Source of the DNA: Parapristionchus giblindavisi | Lineage: Eukaryota > Nematoda > Chromadorea > Rhabditida > Diplogasteridae | DNA: 64,000 nucleotides | Direction of reading: 5' to 3' | Assembly (NCBI GenBank): GCA_943737045.1 | Contig: CALSFV010000232.1 | Location: 496,001 to 560,000, forward strand | Part shown: positions 12,903 to 24,935 of the stretch, one piece after another | Layout of the letters: each line of letters begins with the position of its first letter | Numbering within the stretch: position 1 is the first letter of the stretch | Notes under the pieces: model-generated | What the model saw: only the letters and a program-made list of their open reading frames with translations | The model's database searches: none | Told to the model about the DNA's origin: nothing | Position numbers and translations under genes: made by a program

Positions 12903-12941
12903 GCTTGCTATGTGGACCCGATATGTCTGAGTGCAAAGGCG
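12903..12941 (+). pseudogene. Gene C exon 2 remnant, on the opposite strand
   Basis: After TTTGCAG, the 39 nt read ACYVDPICLSAKA and end at a GTATGT donor. This matches exon 2 of gene B (VCYVDPTCVKKQ) and gene A (VCFVDATCLNYK), which lie on the minus strand. The orientation is therefore reversed relative to its paralogues and to the other gene C exons. The donor coincides with the left end of the foldback at 12941-14702. Confidence 0.7.
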
Positions 12942-14702
12942 GTATGTTTAACGTAATTCAGACTGCTTAAGAAACAGTCAGAACGCATTAACAAGGAAAG
13001 TGCAAAAAATAAAGATGGTTGGAGCAAAACCTCATCTGCCGCCATGCACTATAATATTTTATATAATTAACATTTATTTTGTAACACACTGTGTAAGCGT
13101 TGGAGTATCGTATCGTAGATCGATAATTCATTGGCTCATGAATCACCATAATCATTCGGAATTATTGCTGGGCCTGAAATGAAGTGATTTAAGAAGGTAA
13201 ATTTTTAATGCACTTTTTTCTTACGTGACATTCATGGCTTAGTGAATTTTAAAATTAACGTATGATAAAAAGGTATTTTTAATATCTTGATTTCGAATTA
13301 ATCTTTTAATCTTGTTAGTTATCACCTGATTGCAATATATTGCTCACAGCTCTGTTTCAGGTTATTAAAATTGAAATCATCAAGAATTGCCAATTTCTTT
13401 CCCTGAAACTTTACTTTTCAAATATTTGCATCGATTAAAGAAGCAAACAATCACGTGCAACACTATAAAATTCAGTGATTTTCCAAAAGGCGCACGCCCC
13501 ATATAACACGTATCGTGCACATCGCCCCATGCAAAAAGTGCCAAAAAAAGTGCTCTATTACTCTCAAGGCAAAAAAACCTAGCTCATGTATCAAAGCAAA
13601 GCTGATTGAACTGAAGAAGGACGGCATTTTTTTTGATAGATCCACCAATTCAAATTCCCATTTTCCATTTATCTCATAAATATCTTTGGATGTATGATGA
13701 ATAAATAATGTTGATAAATTTTTGTAGTGGTTATTAGATGATGAAGAAATCAAAACAATGAATGAAACTGGAATTTATTATATAATAGTTCCTGCACATT
13801 TCACGTCCGGAACGCTTAAAAATAGGCAAAAAATCTAGTTATACCCGTATCATCCCCTGCGTGATCAAGAAGAGAACACACTAGCACAACACCGGCACTA
13901 ATAGTCAGGTAACTGAGACAACCTAGTATATGGATTCGGAGGGCTATAGCTATCTTTGATATAATTCGATCCTAGCTCCGCCCAGTTTTGCGGCGATCTG
14001 CAGCTATTTTCCCTCTACTCTTTCAGGGGTGTCTTACCGTACATCGATAAATCTTCGTATCATGAATTGCCAGAATCATTCTGAATCATTTTCGTGATTC
14101 AACGGTGAACGAATGATGTATTTTGGTGTTCATTACTTCGTTGCATAGTTTTTCTTCCCCCTTTTCGTAAGCGAGAATCATGATAATATATTGTGATTCC
14201 ATAATTTTGTTAATGGCGTTTCCATGTGTAAATATATAAATAAATAAAAACATAGTGTTTGTTTCATGTTTTCATGCTAATTCGAAAATGAATAAATCGT
14301 TCCGAAGTTAAGATGGACAAATTCTAACTTATTCCAGGTTTCGCATTCGGTTTTGTCTCAAGTTTTGTGAAAACATCAATATTGATTCTCGAGGCATAAC
14401 TAGAAGAAAAGAAAGAATAAGCACCAAAATGCCTCAAATCACAAGAATAATTCCGAATGATTATGGTGATTCATGAGCCAATGAATTATCGATCTACGAT
14501 ACGATACTCCAACGCTTATACAGTGTGTTACAAAATAAATGTTAATTATATAAAATATTATAGTGTATGGCGGCAGATGAACCATCTTTTACATATACCT
14601 AACGATGAGTCTCATTCAAATGTCTCAGTTTTATTTTTTGCACTTTCCTTGTTAATGCGTTCTGACTGTTTCTTAAGCAGTCTGAATTACGTTAAACATA
14701 CC
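12941..14702. repeat. Foldback spanning the gene C exon 2/exon 3 region
   Basis: Arms of about 250 bp (12941-13190 and 14452-14702) are reverse complements and start with GGTATGTTTAACGTAATTCAG. The outer sequence equals the conserved start of intron 2 of the A/B/C family, so the arms look like an inverted duplication of host intron sequence rather than a classic transposon end. The spacer (13191-14451) contains gene C exon 3 on the minus strand and a block at 13470-14440 without a gene. Confidence 0.75.
13326..13402 (-). pseudogene. Gene C exon 3 remnant
   Basis: A 77-nt exon, the same length and phase as exon 3 of genes A and B. It reads GKKLAILDDFNFNNL, then SCEQYIAI, with acceptor TTTCAG and a weakened donor (GTGATA in place of GTAATA). 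No stop within it. It lies inside the spacer of the foldback and on the strand opposite to the exon 2 remnant. Confidence 0.7.
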
Positions 14703-15117
14703 AAGATGACGACGACGCGACATGGGAATCAGATAAACAAAAACAAAACAGTCGGAAATAGACTACAAATGGATTATCGATTGAGACGAGAGAGAAGGGA
14801 AAGGTCACCTCTCGCCTTGAAAGGAGAGAGGATGAGAGAAAGGAGAGAGGATGAGAGAAAGGAGAGAGGATTAATAAATGGAATATTCTCGATTGATCTG
14901 TTCTAATTGTAAATTCACCCAACCCCGCACTTTTTTCATAATAGTATCAAAGCTATCTTGATATTGCAACATTTTAGTCGTTCTTCCTATTTTATCAAAA
15001 TATATATTATTCACACAATTTCATTACTTTCTCTTATACGAAAACAAAAAAATATTATTATTAATATTAAATACAATGAGTGGTGAAAATACAAAAAACA
15101 ACAGAATCCAACTCGAT
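14703..15117. other. 3' flank of gene B with a 19-bp tandem repeat
   Basis: Holds three copies of a purine-rich 19-bp unit (14818-14873, GAAAGGAGAGAGGATGAGA) and AT-rich sequence that would be the 3' UTR region of gene B. No gene seen. Confidence 0.5.
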
Positions 15118-18100
15118 TTACATCTCATAATAATCGCCTTTCATAGTGAGGTCCCCATCGATCATCTTTCTAACAATGGCGTCCCTTCAAATATTGTTTA
15201 TAATAATAACAATTATATTAAATGAATTCGGATCACAATTAAAAATTATGATTGGGTGACGAAGAATGAGAGTGAAGACTGATATTTTAATAACAATTTT
15301 AATTGATGATAAAGTCTGTTTCGCTGTTAACACATTGATTTTTTCTCTATTATATTATCTTATGAAAATACAAAAAAGAAAATGAATAATGGAATATTAT
15401 TTATCATTACTTAAGTCAGATAATGATGCGATTAGCATCAATCGTAGGAGGACTTGTGGACAAGTTAGTGTAATCTTTCTGGCTTCACCGAATGTTCATG
15501 ATTTTCGTGGACTCCTAGACCTTTAAATATTAAGTATTGAAGTAAAGTAATATTTAAAGTTCGAAGTGAGCAGAATCCTTTTATAGAACTTTCGTAGAAC
15601 ATTAACATCTTAAAGAAGGAGACCCTTGAGTTGACATGACTCACTCCCGCAACGATTAACATGGGATAGAATGTAAATACTGTATGGAAATTAGCGTAAG
15701 TGACCATGGGAAAGTGAGAGAGTTAAGTATGCAAATCGGATCTCTACTTGCCTGAAAAGTTGCACTTTCAATGCGCATAACAAGCTTCAAACATATCTTC
15801 ACGCAATATGAAATATATCTTTCGGTTCGTGTGATAAATCTCTATCATTCTACCCGAACAGTCTTGTTAAGAAAAAAAACTCGAGAGTCTCCATCTTTAA
15901 GAACAAAAGGTCTATTATCAGCGGCAAAAATGTGATTACTCGGGTCTTAAGGGGAAGTCTGAAATTCGCTAAAAGGACTTAAAAACGTGCGAACCTGCTT
16001 GCTACCCTCCTTCTTTTGTCTAATTTTAGGCTTCGCGGCAGGCTTCATTTTTTTAATCCATAACAGATAGATAGAAGCAATAGATAGGATCAACACCTGT
16101 AACAGAATTCAATATTACCATTATATTATATATTGTCATAAGCACGTTCATCTATAATAGAAAAAATACCAGACAGTACTGAATGATGAATAGGGATCAT
16201 TTTAAATTATAGCAATACATCAATTACAGCAATTTCAGTCCGACCACACAAGCACCATATTATACTCATATTAAACAGTAGAGCATTCTTAATGGCTAGA
16301 CCATCACCGAATACCGCGAATAAGAATTTCATATAAATAATTGCTCTCACGTTACTTCAATCCTAACACAGAAGAAAATAATACACCGGAAAATAGGCAA
16401 CTACGCTATTAAGAAACGACGTATTTAACTGTTAAGCAGGCGAGCTTTCGGAAGTGTGCTGTTGAAAAGGAAGATGTTCGCATAGCCTAATGGTAGCTCG
16501 TGTGGCTGGCAATCCAGAGTGATCGCAAGTTCGAATCCCCATGGGCGCATCCGTAATTTCTCTTTCACCCTTAAAGTACGCTCTGAACTAACGTGATCTA
16601 AGTTGCGTTCTCACTTGAGCTACACAAAAGAAATGATCTTGTTATCGAAAGATACAATGCCTACCCCGAAAACACAGGAGACAACGATAATCACAATTGT
16701 TTCACTGGAGAGGCCTGGTGCCTCAGTGGTTGACTGAAGGCAAACAAAATTAACAAAGATAAATACAAACAATACAAGGGAAATTTAACACACCAACCGG
16801 GCGAAAACATCTAGCTTTAAATGCACGCGTTGGAGGAGTGATATCCTGGTTTTTCTCATCCTTTATTGTCCACAATCCAGTTTCGAAATCACAAGATATA
16901 TGAGAAACCAATTGATCCTGAGAGGAAGACAGTGAACAGGTATACGGTTTGGATATGCCGAAATCAACCGTGCTCGTCGCCCCATCCACAAATTCCATCT
17001 GATAGTTCGGTTTGCAAGATACTACGAGATCGTCAGAGACGAATGGCTGCAAAGATTACAGGGTTATGGTTAACTTTCACTAATTTCAAAACAAGATGCA
17101 TCATTGTCAGAAATGAATACCTGCATGTACTGATTACTCTCCGGCTTATCCGCAAACGGTAAGAGCTCTACGAACTGTTCACAGTCATCTGAAATGATAT
17201 CACGTTAAAATAAAATCTATTAAATATGGGGACCCACGAGACAAGCAAGACAGAACTATAGATCACATCTCCCTCACTATGAACACAAAAACAATACTAT
17301 CTAAAATTATTGATGCCCCAAAATACCGTTGAAAGCTCGTTTCGGACCAGGAAAGGCGCGAAATTTCGAATTTCAAGGATAAATGTACAGAAGATTACAA
17401 ACAATTGCAGGAAACCAAGGTCATTATTCAACGGCTGCTCAAGTGTCCAGGTTCAGAGAAGTCATCGCTCAAACGTCCATAACTGTCACATCTGTACAAT
17501 GCTAAACTGTCCATTGCTCTACTCTCCGTTGCTCAATTGTCCCCTTTCAATCGCTGCACAAATGTCCCCCGCTAACCTGTCTCCAACCAAAATTATACAT
17601 AGATGCCCCAGAATGCTCGTTTCGGACAAGGAATGGCGGGAGATATCGAATTTCCAAGATAAATGTAGAGAAGATTGCAAAACATTGAAGGAATGGAACA
17701 TGCACCGCGCGGTAGCAAGTGAAGGGTCTCTCTCTCTTATTTTCTTATTTTTAACTTATTCTCTCTCCACTCTTATTTTTTCCTCTTTATTTATTTATTT
17801 CTTTACACTTTCTTATCGTACATGTAAAAATAATTGTATCATGAACGGTGTGAATGGATCTGAACGGATCAGGCCGACCGATTATACGCTGAATAAATAG
17901 GTCAAATTTGGTTCATTGGAGCAATTTCTTCATCGCGAAAATGATGATTTTTGTTAAATGGCAATACTTTGGCCTAATTTATTTTGATATAGTAGATTCG
18001 ATGGAAAGAAAAACAATGAAAAGAAAGAAAAATAACGAAAATAGCCAAATCGCTCACAATCCCGTTTGATCGGCCTGATCCGTTCATATCCATTCACACC

Positions 18101-21100
18101 GTTCATGATACAATTATTTTTACATGTACGATATTTTTAAACAGTGTTTCTATATTTTCTGCCGGAAATATTGGTCTTGAGATAACTCGCTTGGGGGACA
18201 TAAACAGTGAAAAACACTTAAACTTCTCAACGCATTCGATACTTCTTATATCAAGCTCAGCATTATCAACCTTCCATTTCGAATCGGAGCAAGTGAGAGT
18301 TGAGTCAGAATGTGTGATATTTCCATTGATTATCATTCGAGGTGTGTCACACTGAAATCAATTATATTATAGGATACAAGCAAATGTAGTGCAAAAATAC
18401 TTGGATAGCACGGAAACTATTAGTGAGAGGGCTGCGAATAGATTACTAACAAGGTTTTGCGCGCCATACACGTATAAAAACACACTTGTGGTGTACGATA
18501 AATAAAATAAAATAATCCATTGATGTTTTGTATATTGATTTTTGGGGGTGTCGTTGTTTAAAATTTGCGTTGTAGAGCTAATGATTGAGATAAGCTTACA
18601 TGAAGATACGCGCATTCATCATATTGATCAGGCTTCTCAAATTTGGCAGAAATGTTGGGATCAGTGCACTGACGACATTCTATAAATAATTTTTAAATTC
18701 TATATTAACGTGATCATTCTTTGACGATCTACCAAAAACAACCGTCTCATTATCTCATTTGTCATTATAAGAATTTAATAAACACAACTTACTCTTCTGC
18801 ACACACTTCACTATGATATCTTCATCAGGCACATGTATGTCACCAGGGACTGAATAGAATTTTCCTCCGTTGCAGTAAAGAGTATTGGATACATTCCAGT
18901 CAGTTTGGTTGTACTGATATCTGAAAGCAGTAAAGATCAAATAACTATTCTAAGATACTATTCTGGAATTCTTACAATAGGTCATATCTCTTGCAGCTAA
19001 TCTTAGCTGGTTGACCAAACTGGTCAGGCTTTTCACACAATTCATCTGACGCGCATGAAATATCCTGAGTGACAGCGGGGCAGTTGACTAAAAACAAACA
19101 AATTACGCCAAACTGAATTTCCTCTATCTCTTACTTTTATCTTGAATATCGTCGTTAGTGAGTTTCATATCCCAATGATCGTTTCCGTTTGAAAATTTGA
19201 GCAACTTCTTATTCGTAAGAACACTATTGAAATCATTCTGCAATCACTCTATGCATATTAGATAACGAAGCTTATTGTTAGAGTGATAGTACTCCATTTC
19301 AATTAATCGTGAATTCAGGCATCCCACTTAAAGATGGTGGCCCACGAATGTTCATGTAAATCACTACACCCCTCTTGTGGGAATGCAAAGTGATATGCGA
19401 AAAGTTAGCACAACCACCCATATGCCCCATCGCGCAGTGGCAAACGTTCAGACTCGTTACCCGTTTGACGCAAGTTCGAAACCTATTGCCGAATTTACTC
19501 AATTTTCAAAAAGCGCGCCCTTCCCTGCACCGGCCTGATAGTTCATTTATGTTTCTAGCGATCAATATGCGGAATCATCATAAAATAAATAGCGTACTGT
19601 TTGTAGAATATCTTTTGCTACCTTTCTGTCTTCACAGTTTGTTCACGAAAATATTCGTGGGACACCACCTTTAATCAGCATAAAATGTGATTTTTTTCAC
19701 TTTCACATCTTATCTCGTATCTGTTTGACAAAACCCTAACGCGAAAATATCGATTTAATATGAGACTAATCAGCAAAACTTGAAGGTGCAAAGTTTGCAC
19801 TGCAAACCTTTCCAACTGCAACAACACTCGTATTGAACGAACATTGAACTCCTGGTCCCTTGATAATCGGATATAGTGATATATTTACTGCAATATTTAA
19901 TTATAAAAAATATTTTCAGATTACGGTTTTAAAATCTTACGATCATTTGTCATATCAGTTGATGCTTGACTGCTATTGCATTTGAAAATCGTTGTGGAAG
20001 CCATTTCAAATTTGATTTCTGTTGCCTTACTATCACTCATAGATACCTCCCATTCTTTGTCACTTTTGGGCCTGAAATGTTGCCATTTGCTAACAAGAGA
20101 AGGCTTGCAGCGTATACTGACCACATGAGATGGAAATACCATGACCATATGTAATAGCCATGCTCAATACGAATCCGTTTTCAAACGCTGCCCAATCGAG
20201 CTGAGCTTCGAGAAAATCGATATTGAAATTTGGCTAGCTGATTCGGAAATTCGTGTTGTCCACTGCACAAGCGTTCCGGATTGGTTCATGAACAATCAAT
20301 CAATCAATCATCAAAACAACAGTTTATGTAGTGTAGTGGATAAGGTGTCTGCGTTTACTTTTGTTTCGATCCCCTTTGAATCAATTTTCTTTAGCTGATT
20401 TCTTTATCAAGATCAAATGTTCAGTGTAGATCACTTTAAATCGTCTTTATTATCTCATTGATCAGTGCTCGAGCGCCGTTAAAAGGCCTGTGTGCTTCTG
20501 ATTCAACATCTCGCATGGTTAACGCAACTTCAATCGTCGTTGCCCTTCTACCTTCCATCGTCGGATCTTTCTGACATCGCTTGAGATGATTGGAAGCTAG
20601 CTCAATTTTCCAACTCCTCGCCCTAGAACACCTGCTGGTCATCCGCTGCATCTGGTAGCAGGAAAAAATCAACAAAATAAAACTTATTCAAAGGGGATTG
20701 AACCCGTGACAAAAAAAAGTAAACGCAGACACCCTATCTACTACACTACATAAACTGTTGTTTGGATGATTTACAGATTAGTTCATGAACCAATCCGGAA
20801 CGCTTGGGTAGGGACCACACGAAGTTCCGAATCGGCTAGCCGAATTTCAATATCGATTTTCTCGAAGCTCAGCTCGATTCGACAGCGTTTGAAAACAGAT
20901 TCGTATTCTGCATGGATTATAGTCATGTCACTGCCATCTTATGTGGTCAGCATAAGCTGCCAGCACTCCCTTGTAGGGACAATTTTAGAAAAAAATTTTC
21001 TTTTTTCTCTTTCCAGACCTACATGGCTTGTTTTAAAATTAACATATGATAAAGAGTACACTTGTTTATTTGGTACGAGAGCAGCCAGCTACAGCCACTA

Positions 21101-22772
21101 TGTGTTTACATGTTTATTGTTAGAGAGAGCGTCCATGCGAGATTGCACGTAGATCAGAGAAAACGTGACGAGGGAATAGATGGAAAGAGGGTTGATCGAT
21201 AGAGTATTTCGTTTTACCAGCCAGGAGCAATGCAATTACACAAGTACATTTTATACGGGCTATACCTTGCTTATGAAACAACCTTAGTCATTACCTGATC
21301 GCAATATATCGCTCACAGCTCCGATTCAGTTTATCAAAATGGGCATCAATAAGAAATTCCAATTTATTTGCCTGAAAATAACTTTTCAAAGACTCGCATC
21401 GATTAAAAATGCAAGCAATCACGTACTATATCTTATATCATAATGATTAAAGAAGGGGACCCTTGATTTTTTTCGTGTCTAAACCGGCCAGACAGAACTA
21501 TAGATCATATCGCCGTGTATAAAGAATTAATTTTCGCTAATATTTTAGGTGCCAAGAATGATGTCCGAGCTAAAAGCCGCACGCTCTACGCGCTCAACTG
21601 TCAAATCTAATAGGGAACGTAATGTCATTTCCTATGTCCCACGTTCTTCATGTCAATAGCACAACATAAATCTCGTGGGTTCTAATTTAAACATTACTTC
21701 GTTAATATCGTATTTTATTTTACATTGTTGCACTCACGTGCTTTGATTATTACGGATTACAAAATTTGTCAGTTAATGTATTCACTACTTTCCCTCTGGA
21801 ATTGGCAAAAAAACTTCGGGAAATTTCATTTCTTTTGGATTGGATTGTCAAAGAAGATGCTCAACTTGTTTGCTCAACTACGAAAGCTGAATGCACTGAA
21901 GACCGAAGTCGAGACCAAGTTCGAAGATGGCGATTCATGCGTATCTTGTTACGACGAAAAAAAACCCAAATATCAATTTTTTTAATCGTTCCTGGGGTAA
22001 TAATAATTCACATTTACCTATTTTGTTTTGTTTTCAGAAATTATAGTTCGAAAACGCCATAACTCTTCAATTTCGTAGCAAGCGTCATATGTGTCTCAAA
22101 AGTTCAAGGAAGAGCCTATGTACTTGCTTTTTCTATTGATATTTCTAAATGCTAATTTGCGCTTTTCCCTTGTTGGTTCGCGGTTGCTCTGACTGGTTTT
22201 TTACCATTCTGAATAAATCACGCGAAACATACCTGCTTTTTCACACAAGTGGGGTCCACATAACACACCTGCAAAGGAATCTTTGAAATACGAGGAACAT
22301 TTAACTGGTAATGCAAATAATGGTAATACTTTAGAGAGACAAATAAGAATCTGAACAGTATAGTATAATATATAGGGAAAATAAGTTGGGTCGAAATGAA
22401 TTTCTATTCTTTGGTTATGCCGTCTCAATGGTGATCTGGGCGAAAGAAATATTACAATGATTCATCATTTTTCATCATCATTAAAATAACATAAACACGT
22501 GACTTTTCATACTTTCTCCAATTCAGATAAATCAACCTTATCCGATAATATTTGTGGAGAATGAAAGATCTCAAACTACGAGAACACAGAGATTAAATTT
22601 GCCCAGGTCGGGATAGATTGCGAACGATTTGCCCGCATTATTGCGAAAACATAAATATATGATCATAAAGATTAATACGAACCATTGATTTGATACATTC
22701 ACCCCAATCGATATCCGTAATGACAGCTGGCAACATTACCAGAATGAAGATCAATAAGATTACAGTACGCAT
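15118..22772 (-). CDS. Gene B: orphan type I membrane protein, 15 exons, 481 aa
   Basis: Exons, high to low: 22683-22772, 22233-22268, 21295-21371, 19941-20071, 19808-19851, 19135-19237, 18976-19087, 18793-18920, 18600-18679, 18243-18351, 17121-17188, 16798-17046, 16665-16733, 15995-16096, 15118-15165. All phases agree and the total is 1446 nt. Exon 1 is a signal peptide (MRTVILLIFILVMLPAVITD). Exons 2-12 form a Cys-rich ectodomain; exons 8-10 and 12 look like degenerate sushi modules (LYCNGGKFY, STLTCSDSKW, LVVSCKPNYQ, CDFETGLW). Exons 13-14 give one membrane span (ETIVIIVVSCVFG joined to VLILSIASIYLLWIKK) followed by a Lys-rich stop-transfer tail ending DLTMKGDYYEM. The last exon's acceptor is the least certain. 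Gene A is its paralogue and gene C a dead copy. Function unknown; a surface receptor or adhesin role is inference. Introns host a tRNA-like MITE and two foldbacks. Confidence 0.75.
16484..16556 (+). other. tRNA-like sequence (pseudo-tRNA or Pol III box), intron 12 or 13 region of gene B
   Basis: Contains an A-box-like TAGCCTAATGG and a good B box (AGTTCGAATCC) spaced as in a tRNA, with a candidate Ala-like GGC loop. The acceptor, anticodon and T stems have mismatches, so I do not call a functional tRNA. It lies between exon 14 (15995-16096) and exon 13 (16665-16733). Confidence 0.4.
17815..18132. repeat. Foldback in intron 10 of gene B
   Basis: Left arm 17815-17885 and right arm 18065-18132 are inverted copies (outer end ACATGTAAAAATAATTGTAT, inner part ATCAGGCCGA). 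Spacer is about 180 bp of AT-rich sequence. Confidence 0.75.
19328..19674 (+). mobile_element. MITE with tRNA-like core, copy 1 (intron 5 of gene B)
   Basis: Terminal inverted repeats TTAAAGATGGTGGCCCACGAAT and ATTCGTGGGACACCACCTTTAA. The interior has an A-box-like TCGCGCAGTGG and B-box-like AGTTCGAAACC, then the family tail (ATTGCCGAA, TTTTCAAAAAGCGCGCC, GATCAATATG). See the copies at 26446 and 43309. Confidence 0.8.
20090..20985. repeat. Foldback in intron 3 of gene B
   Basis: Arms 20090-20400 and 20700-20985 are reverse complements (for example GAATCCGTTTTCAAACGCTG and its mirror near 20890). The arms include a tRNA-like string (GTAGTGGATAAGGTGTCTGCG) with TTTCGATCCCC downstream. A related arm sequence (TTTTCAAACGTTGCCCAATC) occurs in the foldback at 38249-38658. 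The outer end reaches into a copy of sequence next to exon 4 (CATATGAG-like GTGGTCAG). Confidence 0.8.
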
Positions 22773-23855
22773 TCTAAATGGTTAACGATAAATTAACATT
22801 ACTATGGTTTTTTCAATTGTCATGTATATCACAGATTCCGTATGAGGACTGGACCCCAATAGACCGGTGGGGGGGGGGTGACTCATAAGATCAAAGATTA
22901 ACCAAAAGATCGAGGATCAATAACAATAAGATCAGAGATCAAACGGGTCTCCACAGTGGATACCCTTTATCAGTTTCTGAAAGAGATGGCAACAATTGTC
23001 TGATCCTACGCAGACGAAACAACCGCTAAGTGAAAAACGAAATGAATGGAAATATCGCTTAAGCAAATTACTGCTACATTAAATGAGAGATGCCAATCAA
23101 TATTTAGCAAAGACCATATTCATTTGTTTAATCAATAAAACACGTCACAAAAGCTCTCGTGCAAATAAATACCTAGCCAAAAATAAGAAACAACGTCACA
23201 ATGTCCCAAACCAGCGTGGAACATGACGAGGTCGGTGCCACCCTCCGTGTTTGTAGCGTGTTGGGACCGAAGTGGAGTTATGGGTACTGTACGAAGCTAT
23301 CAATAATGAAAAACCATCGTGACACTGTACAGTAATCATGTGGGCATTCAGGGTTTTCCACTTGGGACCAAGCACACAATGAACATTGACACCAACAACG
23401 ATGCTACAATGTTCCACGCTGATGTCGAACGTCGCTTGGGGGTGGAGCGAATGCCCCTTAGTCTTAAGACTTTAAAACCAACAGCCGCGTCTTAACATTT
23501 TCACAAACTAACCTTGAACAATGAAAGAGAGACCACTCAGGATCGTCTAGATTTATGAAATGAAATGGAGAATGAATGGTTGTCTTTCGATGACAATTTA
23601 GATCTAATTATCATATCAAATTTATGCAAAATATGCATTGTTCAATGAGAAAGTCACCCTATTTTCTTCGACCTATCGCACCCATTTCATCCCTGACCCC
23701 CTGGAGAATCATTACCCATATCATTGTCTAATCACAATTATTTTCATTTCCACTGCTGTCGCGCCTCGGGCGTAGATAAATTATTATAATTATTATTGTT
23801 GTGCTCTAGAATGGCATGACAATGCGCGCGCTGTGCACCATTTCGAGCGAGTCAA
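22773..23855. repeat. 5' flank of gene B, duplicate of the gene A flank
   Basis: Matches 3256-4310. Copy B carries an insertion of about 370 bp (23035-23405) whose ends form a hairpin (ACCAGCGTGGAACAT at 23209 and ATGTTCCACGCTG at 23406). The presumptive promoter of gene B lies here; I see no distinct TATA box. Confidence 0.7.
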
Positions 23856-24891
<1,036 letters not shown>

Positions 24892-24935
24892 CAATGATAT
24901 ATTTTACAAAGATAAATATGGCATAATAAACATGA

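Noticed and set aside
12941..14702. Ordinary TIR transposon ending in GGTATGTTTAACG
   Set aside because: The terminal sequence is also the conserved start of intron 2 in genes A and B, so an inverted duplication of host sequence fits better; no transposase or target duplication seen.
16484..16556. Functional tRNA gene
   Set aside because: Box elements are good but acceptor, anticodon and T stems mispair; kept only as tRNA-like. The same applies to 25255 and 25945.
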